Shown here: positions 1 through 8,287 of the stretch, in pieces
Position numbering within the stretch: the stretch's first letter is position 1
Layout: every line of letters starts with the position of its first letter
From: Alcanivorax sp. S6407
GTDB lineage: Bacteria > Pseudomonadota > Gammaproteobacteria > Pseudomonadales > Alcanivoracaceae
NCBI RefSeq assembly: GCF_023016115.1
Contig: NZ_JALKBH010000002.1
Location: 892,624 to 956,623 of the forward strand
Reading direction: 5' to 3'
DNA length: 64,000 bases
Translations under genes and position numbers: made by a program
Notes under the pieces: generated by a model
Database searches by the model: none
Seen by the model: only the letters and a program-made list of their open reading frames with translations
What the model was told of the DNA's origin: nothing

Positions 1-89
1 ACCACAAAGCTGTTGAAACGAGCAACAACGATACCGTAACGGCCGCCAACGTTGTTCAGGGAACCTTCAAGGGTCTTGATGTTTTGCAT
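1..89 (-). CDS. ribH: 6,7-dimethyl-8-ribityllumazine synthase (N-terminal fragment)
   Basis: Lumazine synthase condenses the RibD product with 3,4-dihydroxybutanone phosphate in the penultimate riboflavin step. Only the first 29 codons lie in the window; the gene continues past the left edge. The start MQNIKTLEG and the following GIVVARFNS stretch fit the family N-terminus, which forms the first beta strand. It is the last visible gene of the minus-strand order ribD-ribE-ribB-ribH, and is separated from ribB by an inverted pair of 7-bp repeat arrays. Identification rests on a short fragment plus context. Confidence 0.85.
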   Translation of the reverse strand, partial: MQNIKTLEGSLNNVGGRYGIVVARFNSFV

Positions 90-152
90 GTGTCTTGTCC
101 TGATCGCTGGTCACGCCTGGCAACCCAAGTGCTTCCAGTGGTTTCATTTAGC

Positions 153-226
153 CGCCAGACGCCCGAAGCCTGATGCCGAACGCTTTTGGGTTTTAGCGTC
201 AGGCCTCGGGCGTCTGGCATCCAGCG
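153..226. repeat. Inverted pair of 7-bp arrays, CGTCAGG type
   Basis: Left arm 153-183 and right arm 196-226 each hold four degenerate heptamers plus three bases. The right arm reverse-complemented matches the left arm closely (shared core CAGACGCCCGA). The loop is only 12 bases. The pair starts 5 bases after the ribB stop codon, so a ribB-ribH transcript could fold into a strong stem here. The same array type recurs at 22003-22034 and 45691-45725. Confidence 0.85.
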
Positions 227-231
227 TTCTA

Positions 232-1341
232 TTAACTACCTGCGTCCACGTACTCGGTGATCTCCAGATCGAAACCACTGAGTGCATTGAAGCGCATGGG
301 GGAGCTGAGCAGGCGCATCTTGCGCACACCCAGAGCCTTGAGAATCTGGGAGCCAGTGCCGATATTGCGGTAGGCACGGGATTCGCCCTTGGGCTTGCGC
401 GGTGCGCCGCCAAAGAAAGTCTCCAGACGCTCGACCATGTCCTGGGAATCGTAATCCTGACCGAGAATGATCACCACGCCGGCGTCCGCATCGGATACCG
501 CTTCCAGTACCCGGTGCATGTTCCAACCGGTGCGACCATTCATCTTGGCGCTCATCAGATCGCGGAGCGGATCCACCTGATGCACCCGCACGGTCACTTC
601 CTTCTCTTCGTTGATCTCGCCTTTCACCAGCGCCACGTGGGTCAGGCCATCCACGGTGTCGCGGAACGCCACCAGACGGAAATCGCCGTACCAGGTATCC
701 AGCACATTGTCGGACACCTGTTCGATGGTCTTTTCGTTGAGAGCACGGTACTGAATCAGGTCGGCGATGGTACCGATCTTCAGATCGTGCTCCTTGGCAA
801 ACACTTCCAGATCTTCACGGCGGGCCATGGAGCCATCTTCGTTCATGACTTCACAGATCACCCCGGCGGGCTCGCACCCGGCCAGCTGGGCCAGATCACA
901 GGACGCCTCGGTGTGACCGGCACGGCGCAGCACGCCACCAGGCTCGGACATCAGCGGAAAGATATGGCCCGGCTGCACGATATCGTAGGCCTTGGCATTG
1001 CGGGCCACCGCTGCCTGCACGGTGCGGGCGCGGTCCGCGGCAGAAATCCCGGTGGTCACCCCTTCACGAGCCTCAATGGACACGGTGAACTTGGTGCCGA
1101 AGCCACTGCCGTTGCTCTGCACCATCAAAGGCAGTTCCAGCAGCTCACAGCGCTCGCGGGACATGGGCATACAGATCAGGCCACGACCGTACTTGGCCAT
1201 GAAATTGATGGCCGCCGCATCCACATGCTCCGCCGCCATCACCAGATCGCCCTCGTTCTCACGATCCTCATCGTCCATCAGGATAACCATCTTGCCCTGA
1301 CGGATATCTTCGATCAGTTCTTCAATACTGTTGAGCTGCAT
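232..1341 (-). CDS. ribB: 3,4-dihydroxy-2-butanone-4-phosphate synthase with degenerate GTP cyclohydrolase II-like domain
   Basis: The protein (369 aa) makes 3,4-dihydroxy-2-butanone 4-phosphate from ribulose 5-phosphate for riboflavin synthesis. The N-terminal DHBP synthase domain (about 1-200) has the acidic loop [10 protein letters not shown] at residues 23-32 and the GHTEASCDL active-site segment. The C-terminal half resembles GTP cyclohydrolase II, but the place where that enzyme carries three zinc cysteines reads [14 protein letters not shown]. Cyclohydrolase activity is therefore unlikely and a separate RibA is expected elsewhere. The start at 1341 (MQLNSIEEL) was chosen over an upstream extension because the extension is encoded by repeat sequence. 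Confidence 0.93.
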   Translation of the reverse strand: MQLNSIEELIEDIRQGKMVILMDDEDRENEGDLVMAAEHVDAAAINFMAKYGRGLICMPMSRERCELLELPLMVQSNGSGFGTKFTVSIEAREGVTTGISAADRARTVQAAVARNAKAYDIVQPGHIFPLMSEPGGVLRRAGHTEASCDLAQLAGCEPAGVICEVMNEDGSMARREDLEVFAKEHDLKIGTIADLIQYRALNEKTIEQVSDNVLDTWYGDFRLVAFRDTVDGLTHVALVKGEINEEKEVTVRVHQVDPLRDLMSAKMNGRTGWNMHRVLEAVSDADAGVVIILGQDYDSQDMVERLETFFGGAPRKPKGESRAYRNIGTGSQILKALGVRKMRLLSSPMRFNALSGFDLEITEYVDAGS

Positions 1342-1360
1342 AACTTCACTCGCTGTTGGA

Positions 1361-1513
1361 GTTGAAAGTTTAAAGTTCAAAGTTGAAAAGCTCGGATCAG
1401 GTCCTGCCTGGTGGCCATGCCGAGCCCGCGCATTACCGGGAATCGCGGCGCTCACCTTTCAGGCTAGCACTGCTCTTAACCGCGTTTTAACTTTCAACTT
1501 TTCACTTTCAACT
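1361..1513. repeat. Inverted pair of 7-bp arrays, GTTGAAA type, between ribB and ribE
   Basis: Left arm 1361-1388 is four in-register units (GTTGAAA, GTTTAAA, GTTCAAA, GTTGAAA). Right arm 1486-1513 is four units of the complementary type (TTTAACT, TTCAACT, TTTCACT, TTCAACT). About 97 bases separate them. The TGA stop of ribE (1508-1510) and its last serine codon lie inside the final unit of the right arm. This AT-rich type is not seen elsewhere in the window. Confidence 0.85.
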
Positions 1514-2173
1514 GCCTTTCAAAAACCCGTTTTCCGCCAGAAACGCCATGGAAATCCCCTGGGAAGTGGGCTCGGCGGCCTTTTCTCCCAGCAGCAGGCG
1601 CTCCAGGTAGCGGGCGATTATATCAACTTCCAGGTTCACTGGCGTCCCCACCTTCCACTGGCCGATGGTGGTGATGTCCTGGGTGTGCGGGATGATGTTC
1701 AGTGAGAACACCGCGCCAGACACACTGTTCACCGTCAGGCTGATGCCATCCACGGTGATGGAGCCCTTGTGGGCAATGTATTTGGCCAGCTCTTTGGGCG
1801 CCTCGATATCGATACGCACGGAGCGGGCATCCTGCTTCATCTCGACAATCTTGCCGAGCCCGTCCACATGGCCGCTGACCAGGTGCCCGCCCAGCCGGGT
1901 GGTCGGGGTCAGCGCCTTCTCCAGGTTCACCTTGCTGCCCACGGTGATCTGCTTCAGCGACGTGAGCGACAGGGTCTCGCCGGACACATCTGCCTCGAAA
2001 GCACCGCCCGGCAGCGCGGTGGCGGTAAGGCAGACGCCGTTCACGGCAATGGAATCACCCAGCTGCACATCGCCAAAGTCCAGGTCATCACTCTTGACCA
2101 GCAGGGTCACATCCCCGCCTTTCGGGGTCATCGCGGCCACGGTACCCATGGCTTCAATAATGCCGGTAAACAT
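1508..2173 (-). CDS. ribE: Riboflavin synthase alpha chain
   Basis: This enzyme dismutates two lumazine molecules to riboflavin and the RibD-type pyrimidine. The 221-aa protein begins with the classical MFTGIIEAMG and shows the two tandem beta-barrel repeats of the family: SIAVNGVCLTATAL with LGGHLVSGHVDG in repeat 1, and SITVDGISLTVNSV in repeat 2. Length matches the usual 200-220 aa. It lies between ribD and ribB on the same strand. The last residues (KGS) and the stop codon are encoded within a 7-bp repeat array, so the extreme C-terminus looks locus-specific. Confidence 0.96.
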   Translation of the reverse strand: MFTGIIEAMGTVAAMTPKGGDVTLLVKSDDLDFGDVQLGDSIAVNGVCLTATALPGGAFEADVSGETLSLTSLKQITVGSKVNLEKALTPTTRLGGHLVSGHVDGLGKIVEMKQDARSVRIDIEAPKELAKYIAHKGSITVDGISLTVNSVSGAVFSLNIIPHTQDITTIGQWKVGTPVNLEVDIIARYLERLLLGEKAAEPTSQGISMAFLAENGFLKGS

Positions 2174-2195
2174 GCAAAAACCTCTTCATCTCTCC

Positions 2196-2333
2196 GTAGG
2201 AGCGTCGCTCGCGGCGCGATATTTAAGGCGAGAAGCGAAAACCTTCAGACCGTGCCATCTACTGGTTTTGCCTTTCGAAACTCGTTACTCGCAACTCGAT
2301 ACTGATTGATCGCGCCGCCAGCGACGCTCCTAC
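2196..2333. repeat. REP hairpin pair enclosing a short ACTCGTA-type 7-bp array
   Basis: The outer arms 2196-2220 and 2309-2333 (GTAGGAGCGTCGCT...) are inverted copies matching at 24 of 25 positions, a REP/BIME-like hairpin. Inside, 2276-2301 carries the ACTCG array (CTCGTTA, CTCGCAA, CTCGATA) with a short decayed counterpart at 2228-2241. The motif GGTTTTGCCTTTCG just before the array recurs next to other arrays of this type. It fills the ribD-ribE gap. Confidence 0.85.
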
Positions 2334-2344
2334 AGCAGGGTTTG

Positions 2345-3466
2345 TCAGGCTGGAACGAGCGTCAGGCGCAGGTCATCCCCCACCATCCGTACATCTTGCC
2401 ACTGCAGCGACACCTTCTCGCTCATGCTGGCCAGTTGCGGCAGCCCCAGCAGGGGGCGGGCCGAAGAACCCAGCAAGGCCGGCGCCATATAGACAATCAG
2501 TTCGTCGAACAGCCCTTCACGAACAAAGGCCCCGGCCAGCGTGGCGCCACATTCTACCAGCACTTCATTGCATTCGCGCCGGTTCAATTCCTTGAGTAAC
2601 TGCTGCAGGTCGATGCCGGAACCAGAGGCCGGTAAATGGATCACCTCAGCCCCTGCAGACTCCAGCGCATTCTGGCGCCCGTCATGACGTTCCCCGGCCA
2701 CCAGCAGACAATGCCCCGGCGCACTCACTACCGGCACATTGGGGGGCGTGCGCAGGGTGCGATCCAGAATCACCCGTAGCGGCTGGCGCACCCAGTCATT
2801 GTCATAGGAAGTAAGCACCCACTGATCCGGGCGCACCGTATAGGAGGGGCGATCCGCCAGCACCGTACCCACACCAGTAACCACTGCCGAACTTCTCGCC
2901 CGCAGGCGCTGCACATCTTCACGGGCAGCCGGGCCGGTGATCCACTGGGATTCGCCGCTGGCCATGGCGGTACGACCGTCCACGCTGGCGGCGATCTTGA
3001 TACGGATAAAGGGACGCTGGCGGGTCATGCGGGAAATAAAGCCGGGATTGAGTGCACGGGCTTCGTCTTCGAGCAGACCAGAGGCCGAATCGATACCGGC
3101 ATCCGCCAGTCGCTTCAGTCCCTGCCCTGCTACCTGGGGGTTGGGATCCTGCATGGCCGCAATCACCCTGCTGACCCCCGCTTCCACCAGCGCATCGGCA
3201 CAGGGCCCGGTACGGCCAGTATGGGAACAGGGTTCCAGGGTGACATAGGCGGTGGCGCCGCGGGCCTTGTCACCGGCAGCCGCCAGGGCATGACGCTCGG
3301 CATGGGGCTCACCGGCGCGAACATGAAAACCTTCACCGACAATCACGCCATCACGCACCAGCACACAACCCACCCGTGGATTAGGGTCGGTGGTATAAAG
3401 AGCGCGACGGGCCAACTGCAGGGCCCGCGCCATCATCTGGCGGTCAAAGTCGGTGAACATGGGCAT
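2345..3466 (-). CDS. ribD: Bifunctional diaminohydroxyphosphoribosylaminopyrimidine deaminase / 5-amino-6-(5-phosphoribosylamino)uracil reductase
   Basis: RibD performs the second and third riboflavin steps. The N-terminal deaminase (about 1-145) shows the zinc site HAE at residues 55-57 with PCSHTGRTGPC giving Cys80 and Cys89. The C-terminal NADPH-dependent reductase (about 148-373) begins at RPFIRIKIAASVDGR and contains SQWITG and ECGATLAG. The 373-aa length is normal. The start codon lies 4 bases after the stop of the LysR-type regulator gene, so the two may be co-transcribed; MFTDFD at 3460 is an alternative start. No FMN riboswitch is recognisable upstream. Confidence 0.95.
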   Translation of the reverse strand: MPMFTDFDRQMMARALQLARRALYTTDPNPRVGCVLVRDGVIVGEGFHVRAGEPHAERHALAAAGDKARGATAYVTLEPCSHTGRTGPCADALVEAGVSRVIAAMQDPNPQVAGQGLKRLADAGIDSASGLLEDEARALNPGFISRMTRQRPFIRIKIAASVDGRTAMASGESQWITGPAAREDVQRLRARSSAVVTGVGTVLADRPSYTVRPDQWVLTSYDNDWVRQPLRVILDRTLRTPPNVPVVSAPGHCLLVAGERHDGRQNALESAGAEVIHLPASGSGIDLQQLLKELNRRECNEVLVECGATLAGAFVREGLFDELIVYMAPALLGSSARPLLGLPQLASMSEKVSLQWQDVRMVGDDLRLTLVPA

Positions 3467-3469
3467 ATT

Positions 3470-4438
3470 CTACTTGATGCCGGCCCCGGATGCCGCAACA
3501 AAGCGACCCGCATCCTCAACAAAATCTGCCAGCACGGCCCGCCCCTGTTCTTCCATGAACTGCTGGAACGCGCCAGCCACCACCGAAAGACGCTTGCGCG
3601 AGGGCCTGACCAGGTGCCATTGGGTCACGATAGGCAACCCTTCCACGCGCAACGGCGACAGGCCGACCCACCCACCCAGATTCAGGGTATGGGCGGAAAG
3701 GATCGAAATACCAAGCCCAGCCATCACCGAATGACGGATAGCCTCATTGCTTTCTACAGTCATTTTCACGTTCAGCGCTTGTCCCTGCTGCTGAAGATAC
3801 TGCTCAATGGCATGCCGGGTGCCGGAACCCGACTCGCGCATCAAGAATGGCTCTCTGGCAATATCCTTCAGGCTCAGCGCGGGCTGTCGTGATAACGCAT
3901 GCCCCTCGGCAGCAATGGCCACCAGCGGATTATCCAGGAACGCACTGGACTCCAACGACAACCCGCCCGGAACATGACTGAACACATAGAAGTCATCCAG
4001 CCCCGCCTCCAGCCGCTCGATGATCTGCTCCCGGTTGCCCACATGGAATGACACCTCAATCCCGGGATAACGCTCGCAGAACGGCCCCAACAGATGCGGC
4101 ACGAAGTATTTGGCGGTGGTGACCACTGACAACCGCAAGGTACCGGCTTTCAGCCCACGCAGATCCGCGAGGGTCATATCCAGATGTTCGAATTCCTCCA
4201 TTACCCGGCGAGCAGAGGCGACCGCCGCCAGGCCTGCGTCGGTAAAGCGCAGCTTTCGGCCATGCTGCGCATAAAGGGTAATCCCCATGGCATCCGCGAG
4301 CTTATGCAGCTGCATGGACACCGTCGGCTGCGTCAGGTGCAGCGCCTCTGCGGCAGCCGTGACCGTACCGGTATCGTGAACCGCGAGCAGGATCTCCAGT
4401 TGTCTCAGGGTGCCCACCCGGGCGTGCAATCGACTCAT
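3470..4438 (-). CDS. LysR-type transcriptional regulator, CbbR/CmpR-like
   Basis: This 322-aa protein has an N-terminal winged helix (about 8-67, TLRQLEILLAVHDTGTVTAAAEALHLTQPTVSMQL region) and a periplasmic-binding-like effector domain (about 95-300). The spacing and the MRESGSGTR segment in the effector domain resemble regulators of carbon fixation and bicarbonate uptake (CbbR, CmpR). It is divergent from the SbtA-type permease genes, with an AT-rich inverted-repeat operator between them, which argues that it controls those genes. ribD starts just after its stop. The specific ligand is not visible in the sequence. Confidence 0.85.
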   Translation of the reverse strand: MSRLHARVGTLRQLEILLAVHDTGTVTAAAEALHLTQPTVSMQLHKLADAMGITLYAQHGRKLRFTDAGLAAVASARRVMEEFEHLDMTLADLRGLKAGTLRLSVVTTAKYFVPHLLGPFCERYPGIEVSFHVGNREQIIERLEAGLDDFYVFSHVPGGLSLESSAFLDNPLVAIAAEGHALSRQPALSLKDIAREPFLMRESGSGTRHAIEQYLQQQGQALNVKMTVESNEAIRHSVMAGLGISILSAHTLNLGGWVGLSPLRVEGLPIVTQWHLVRPSRKRLSVVAGAFQQFMEEQGRAVLADFVEDAGRFVAASGAGIK

Positions 4439-4440
4439 GA

Positions 4441-4488
4441 TTAGATATTTGTCTATATAAAAACTAGATAGTATCTATTTTTATCTAA
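4441..4488. promoter_or_regulatory. Putative LysR operator region
   Basis: The 95-bp divergent gap is very AT-rich and contains a perfect inverted repeat TAGATA-G-TATCTA at 4465-4477. An outer pair TTAGATA (4441-4447) and TATCTAA (4482-4488) surrounds it. Dyads of this T-N11-A form are the usual LysR-family binding sites. The regulator start codon is only 3 bases away, so autoregulation is plausible. Binding is inferred. Confidence 0.6.
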
Positions 4489-4533
4489 TATTGCTTCTCT
4501 GGATAATGCCCCCGTTTTCATAAGGGAGGCCCT

Positions 4534-4740
4534 ATGTCACTGATTACTCGTCAACGTTTGTTTATCAGCCTGGTAGCACTGCTCAATCTGGCTCTAGCCG
4601 CCACCCTGTCCCTGAACGGCCATGCCGGCGCCCCTTTGGGTGTGATTGGCGGCGCGCTGTTGCCGCTGGCCTGGCTGGCTGGTCGCCAGCCCGACACTAC
4701 GGCCGTGTCCGCTGGCGAGGGGGATGCCCATGCAGCTTGA
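4534..4740 (+). CDS. Small membrane protein upstream of SbtA-type permease
   Basis: This 68-aa protein has two hydrophobic segments (about 9-27 and 34-50) and a short polar tail. I do not recognise a family. A strong Shine-Dalgarno (AAGGGAGG) precedes the ATG, and the 3' end overlaps the start of the permease gene by 11 bases, which suggests translational coupling. Possible roles are a helper or accessory subunit of the permease. It is not the soluble PII-like SbtB, being too short and membrane-embedded. Confidence 0.7.
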   Translation: MSLITRQRLFISLVALLNLALAATLSLNGHAGAPLGVIGGALLPLAWLAGRQPDTTAVSAGEGDAHAA

Positions 4741-5677
4741 TGCGGTGGTGCTGTTCTTTGTGCTGGGTCTGGTCGCAGGGGTACTGAAGGTACGATTGCC
4801 GTTCCCCACCGACCTGTATCAGAGCCTGACACTGTTTCTGCTGCTGGCCATCGGTCTCAAGGGCGGTGCCGCCCTCGCGGAACATGCCAGCGCGCGGATC
4901 GTCTGGCAGTCGCTGCTAGTGATTGGCTTTGGTGCCGCCTTGCCACTGCTGGCCTTTCCCCTGCTGCGTCAGATTGGCGGCCTGGACAAGATCAATGCCG
5001 CCGCCATTGCCGCCCACTATGGCAGCGTCAGCGTCGCTACCTACGCGGTGGCCGTGGCAGTACTGGATGCCGCCGGGGTCACCTATGAGGCTTACTTCCC
5101 CCTGTTCGTGGTGCTGCTGGAAATCCCGGCCATCATTGTCGGACTGGTGCTGGCCAGAGGACTGTCTGCGGGGCTCGCCAGCCGTGAACTGGCCCATGAA
5201 ACGCTCCTCAGTCCGGGGATTGTGTTGATGGTGGGCGGCTTGCTCATTGGCGCATTTTCCGGGGGCAGCCTCATCAAGATCACTCCCTTCTTCATGGACC
5301 TGTTCCAGGGAGCGCTGGCCTTGTTCTTGTTAAAAATGGGGCTCATCACCACCGAACAGCTCAGCGCACTGAAACAGGACGGCCCTTTCCTAGCGGCCTT
5401 CGGGGTCTTCATGCCCCTGCTGGCAGGAGGACTGGGCTCCCTGCTCGGCCATGGACTGGGTTTATCGGTGGGCGGTGTGACGTTGCTGGCAGTGTTGGGC
5501 GCCAGCGCCTCCTACATCGCCGTCCCTGCCGCCATGCGGGTAGCGCTGCCCCAGGCCAACGCCACACTCTCCATGGCGGCCTCTCTGGGCATCACTTTTC
5601 CGTTCAATGTGCTGGCCGGCATTCCTCTTTACCTGCTCCTGGCCCAGTGGCTTCAGGGGAGTGCCATCAGCCCATGA
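4730..5677 (+). CDS. sbtA: Sodium-dependent bicarbonate permease, SbtA family
   Basis: The protein (315 aa) is made of about ten hydrophobic helices. It carries the family signature near the N-terminus (LTLFLLLAIGLKGG, about residues 36-49) and a related segment in the second half, as expected for the inverted-repeat fold of SbtA (formerly DUF897). SbtA imports bicarbonate with sodium in cyanobacteria; in heterotrophs it is thought to feed carboxylases. The start at 4730 has GAGGGGG upstream; ATG 4724 is possible. The LysR-type regulator is divergent. Substrate is inferred from family only. Confidence 0.82.
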   Translation: MQLDAVVLFFVLGLVAGVLKVRLPFPTDLYQSLTLFLLLAIGLKGGAALAEHASARIVWQSLLVIGFGAALPLLAFPLLRQIGGLDKINAAAIAAHYGSVSVATYAVAVAVLDAAGVTYEAYFPLFVVLLEIPAIIVGLVLARGLSAGLASRELAHETLLSPGIVLMVGGLLIGAFSGGSLIKITPFFMDLFQGALALFLLKMGLITTEQLSALKQDGPFLAAFGVFMPLLAGGLGSLLGHGLGLSVGGVTLLAVLGASASYIAVPAAMRVALPQANATLSMAASLGITFPFNVLAGIPLYLLLAQWLQGSAISP

Positions 5678-5717
5678 TCAGTCTGCCAGTTTGGCAATAA
5701 GAAAATCATAAGAGAGA

Positions 5718-5741
5718 GACGGCAGCCACCAGGCTGCCGTC
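5718..5741. terminator. Hairpin between convergent sbtA and nrdR
   Basis: A perfect 10-bp stem (GACGGCAGCC / GGCTGCCGTC) with a 4-base loop lies in the gap where the plus-strand permease meets the minus-strand nrdR. There is no clean T-run on either side, so it may be a weak bidirectional terminator or an mRNA 3' stabiliser. Confidence 0.5.
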
Positions 5742-5823
5742 TGGGGAAAACATCACAAGACAAAAACAAGAATGGCTGCGATGGGCAACATCGTCGATGG
5801 CCCATCAGGACGGCAGGGGGCCG

Positions 5824-6306
5824 CTACTTTTCCTGATCGTCGTCTTTGCTGCCGCCCTTGCTACGCAGACGATCCACCTCGGCAGAAAACTCGGAGATAT
5901 CCTGAAAACTGCGGTATACCGACGCAAAACGCACGTAGGCGACATCATCCAGCTGCTGCAGCTCTTCCATGACAAACTCGCCCAATTCCCGGGCGGGCAG
6001 TTCTCGCTCACCGGTAGCGCGCAGACGGTGACAGACCCGGCTGATGGCCGCCTCCAGATCTTCCATACTCACTGGCCGCTTCTCCAGCGCCCGCAACATC
6101 CCCGCCCGCAGCTTGGCCTCATCAAACGGCTGACGTGTGCCATCGGACTTTACCAATCGTGGCATCACCAGCTCAGCAGTCTCGAACGTGGTAAAACGCT
6201 CATTACAGCTCAAACACTCCCGCCGCCGACGCACCTGCCCACCATCAGCCACCAGACGGGAGTCGATCACCTTTGTGTCCTGGGCAGCGCAGAAAGGACA
6301 GTGCAT
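5824..6306 (-). CDS. nrdR: Transcriptional repressor NrdR
   Basis: NrdR senses (d)ATP and represses ribonucleotide reductase genes. The 160-aa protein has the N-terminal zinc ribbon with Cys3, Cys6, Cys31 and Cys34 (MHCPFC and RRRRECLSC) and an ATP-cone domain (about 49-139). Length and architecture are standard. GAGG lies 8 bases before the ATG. In many gammaproteobacteria nrdR directly precedes ribD; here the LysR/SbtA genes separate them. A TTAATAG-type repeat array starts 12 bases upstream of its start codon. Confidence 0.96.
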   Translation of the reverse strand: MHCPFCAAQDTKVIDSRLVADGGQVRRRRECLSCNERFTTFETAELVMPRLVKSDGTRQPFDEAKLRAGMLRALEKRPVSMEDLEAAISRVCHRLRATGERELPARELGEFVMEELQQLDDVAYVRFASVYRSFQDISEFSAEVDRLRSKGGSKDDDQEK

Positions 6307-6317
6307 GGGAACCTCAA

Positions 6318-6753
6318 TTAATAGTTAATAATTAATAGTTAATAGCTAAAAACCATTAACTGCGAGCCTTGGTGGTTTTGATGATGGCGGTCAAAAGCTT
6401 GATCAGCTCTTCGGCATCCGCCTGCAATGAAGCTCCAGCTTCAGGGTTGAAATAACCAGAATCGCATAACAAGTCTATCCAGTAATCAGTCTCACTGGCT
6501 TCCTTTAATGCGATATGCAGCTTGTGCACGAAATCAGCACGACTTTCAGCATATTCCGCTTCACGAAGCATCGCGCCAATTGCTGTACCACTACGCAGCA
6601 ACTGCTTACTAAGCACATATTCTTTTCTTTCACTTTGCAGAAAGCGATAGCTATTCACCACCCGCAAAGCAAAAGCGCGGGATTTCTCCCGCGCTGCATT
6701 ACCTTCAGCCATCCTTGGCCTCCAGTTATTAATTATTCATTATTAACTATTAA
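6318..6753. mobile_element. Putative IVS-like element: inverted 7-bp arrays enclosing a four-helix-bundle gene
   Basis: The left array 6318-6345 is exactly four TTAATAG-type heptamers; the right array 6726-6753 is exactly four heptamers of the complement (TTATTAA type). Between them lies only the four-helix-bundle gene. The right array begins 1 base after the glyA stop codon, and the left array ends 12 bases before the nrdR start. The layout, complementary ends around a single small four-helix gene, resembles the intervening sequences of Leptospira and Coxiella 23S rRNA, but here it sits between protein genes. Mobility is inferred; no target duplication is visible. Confidence 0.6.
6356..6712 (-). 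CDS. Four-helix-bundle protein, 23S rRNA intervening-sequence (S23/TIGR02436) family
   Basis: This 118-aa protein shows the family signature clearly: KSRAFALRVV near the start, QLLRSGTAIGAMLREAEYAE in the middle (about 37-56), DFVHKLHIALKEASETDYW (about 60-78), and IIKTTKARS at the end. Relatives fold as four-helix bundles that assemble into pentamers; the same fold serves as the Avd accessory subunit of diversity-generating retroelements, where it binds RNA and reverse transcriptase. Its own function is unknown. GGAGG precedes the ATG by 7 bases. The gene is visibly more AT-rich than nrdR and glyA, and is framed by complementary 7-bp arrays, both signs of acquisition. Confidence 0.9.
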   Translation of the reverse strand: MAEGNAAREKSRAFALRVVNSYRFLQSERKEYVLSKQLLRSGTAIGAMLREAEYAESRADFVHKLHIALKEASETDYWIDLLCDSGYFNPEAGASLQADAEELIKLLTAIIKTTKARS

Positions 6754-6754
6754 T

Positions 6755-8011
6755 TCAGCGCTCATACACCGGCAAACGCGCACAGATTTCCTTCACCTTC
6801 CCTTTAACACTCTCAATCACAGACTCATCGCCCATGTTGTCGAGAATGTCGCAGATCCAGCCGGCCAGTTCTTTGGCGTCGGCTTCATTGAAGCCACGGC
6901 GGGTGATGGACGGGGAGCCGATGCGCAGGCCGGAGGTGACGAACGGGGAACGCGGGTCGTTGGGGACGGCGTTCTTGTTCACGGTGATGAAGGCGCGGCC
7001 CAGGGCGGCGTCAGCATCTTTACCGGTGATGTCCTGCTTGATCAGGCTGAGCAGGAACAGGTGGTTCTCGGTGCCGTTGGATACCACGTCGAAACCGCGC
7101 TCGATGAACACGCTGGCCATGGCCTGGGCGTTCTTCACTACCTGCTGCTGGTAGCCCTTGAAGTCAGGCTGCATGGCTTCCTTGAAGCAGATCGCCTTGG
7201 CGGCAATCACGTGCTCCAGCGGGCCACCCTGGCCACCGGGGAATACCGCAGAGTTGATCTTCTTCTGAATCTCTTCGTTGGCCTTGCCCATGATCAGACC
7301 ACCACGGGGACCGCCCAGGGTCTTGTGGGTGGTAGTGGTGGTGATGTCAGCAATACCTACCGGGCTCGGGTACACACCCGCAGCAACCAGACCGGCCACG
7401 TGGGCCATGTCTACCAGCAGGATCGCACCCACTTCGTCGGCGATATCGCGGAAACGCTGCCAGTCCACCACCTGGGAATAGGCAGAGAAACCCGCCACGA
7501 TCATTTTCGGCTTGTGCTCGCGAGCCAGGCTTTCTACCTGCTCGTAGTCGATCAGGCCGGTCTCGGTGTCCAGACCATACTGAACCGCGTTGTAGGTCTT
7601 GCCGGAGAAGTTCGGCTTGGCACCGTGGGTCAGGTGACCACCCGCGTCCAGGCTCATGCCCAGCACGGTGTCGCCAGCTTGCAGCATGGCCATGTAAACG
7701 GCGGCGTTGGCCTGGGAACCGGAGTGCGGCTGCACGTTGGCCCAGTCGGCGCCGAACAGCTGGCAGGCACGGTCGATGGCCAGTTGCTCCACCACGTCCA
7801 CGTTTTCACAGCCGCCGTAGTAGCGCTTGCCGGGGTAGCCTTCCGCGTACTTGTTGGTCAGCACGGAGCCCTGGGCTTCCATGACCCGCGGGGAGGCATA
7901 GTTTTCAGAAGCGATCAGTTCGATGTGCTCTTCCTGACGCACTTCCTCGGCCTCGATGGCCGCCTGGATTTCCGGATCGAACTCGGCAATGGACATGGAT
8001 TTCGGGAACAT
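6755..8011 (-). CDS. glyA: Serine hydroxymethyltransferase
   Basis: GlyA interconverts serine and glycine with tetrahydrofolate and is the main one-carbon source. The 418-aa protein has [13 protein letters not shown] near the N-terminus, the PLP-lysine segment [14 protein letters not shown], and [15 protein letters not shown] near the C-terminus. AGGGTT precedes the ATG at 8011; the next ATG (MSIAEFD) is an alternative. The TGA stop is followed after one base by the first TTAATAG unit of the neighbouring element. Confidence 0.98.
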   Translation of the reverse strand: MFPKSMSIAEFDPEIQAAIEAEEVRQEEHIELIASENYASPRVMEAQGSVLTNKYAEGYPGKRYYGGCENVDVVEQLAIDRACQLFGADWANVQPHSGSQANAAVYMAMLQAGDTVLGMSLDAGGHLTHGAKPNFSGKTYNAVQYGLDTETGLIDYEQVESLAREHKPKMIVAGFSAYSQVVDWQRFRDIADEVGAILLVDMAHVAGLVAAGVYPSPVGIADITTTTTHKTLGGPRGGLIMGKANEEIQKKINSAVFPGGQGGPLEHVIAAKAICFKEAMQPDFKGYQQQVVKNAQAMASVFIERGFDVVSNGTENHLFLLSLIKQDITGKDADAALGRAFITVNKNAVPNDPRSPFVTSGLRIGSPSITRRGFNEADAKELAGWICDILDNMGDESVIESVKGKVKEICARLPVYER

Positions 8012-8287
8012 TGGCTAACCCTGCGCAATATTTGGTGGATTCGAGGGCGCGTATTCTAACCAAAACTGCCGCTAAAGACACATGAAGACGCCTCAAGAGA
8101 ACCTGCCGGCTGTCTCATACCGCCAAACCCGGCCAAATCGCCCCATTCCGGGGCCTGCGGCCTTTCACTCCAGAGCACTTTCCGTTAGCTTAGGCGCCAT
8201 TCCGCCGGGGCCCAGGCTACCCATTTTTGTGCATTTAACGACAAAACACGCCGCCCCGCACACTTAACGACACTGCGGTCGGAGTTT
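8012..8287. other. Divergent glyA-ettA intergenic region
   Basis: This 276-bp gap must hold the promoters of glyA (minus) and ettA (plus). I see no glycine riboswitch and no heptamer array. An imperfect direct repeat (TTAACGACA-type, near 8236 and 8264) precedes ettA, and GGAG lies just before its ATG. Confidence 0.4.

Noticed and set aside
52-1365. 437-aa open frame antisense to ribB
   Set aside because: It is the shadow of the ribB gene in a GC-rich codon pattern; histidine-rich, low-information protein with no motif, while the opposite strand encodes a certain enzyme.
2196-2333. Insertion sequence
   Set aside because: Inverted ends are present but there is no transposase frame and the unit is only about 140 bp; REP/BIME-type is the better label.
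3467-3500. FMN riboswitch in front of the riboflavin genes
   Set aside because: ribD starts 4 bases after the regulator gene, leaving no room; no conserved RFN pairing is visible upstream of ribB or ribE either.
6515-8059. 514-aa open frame antisense to glyA and the four-helix gene
   Set aside because: Runs through two real genes on the other strand and reads repeat arrays at its start.
8012-8120. Glycine riboswitch upstream of glyA
   Set aside because: No tandem aptamer-like pairing could be found in the 5' region.
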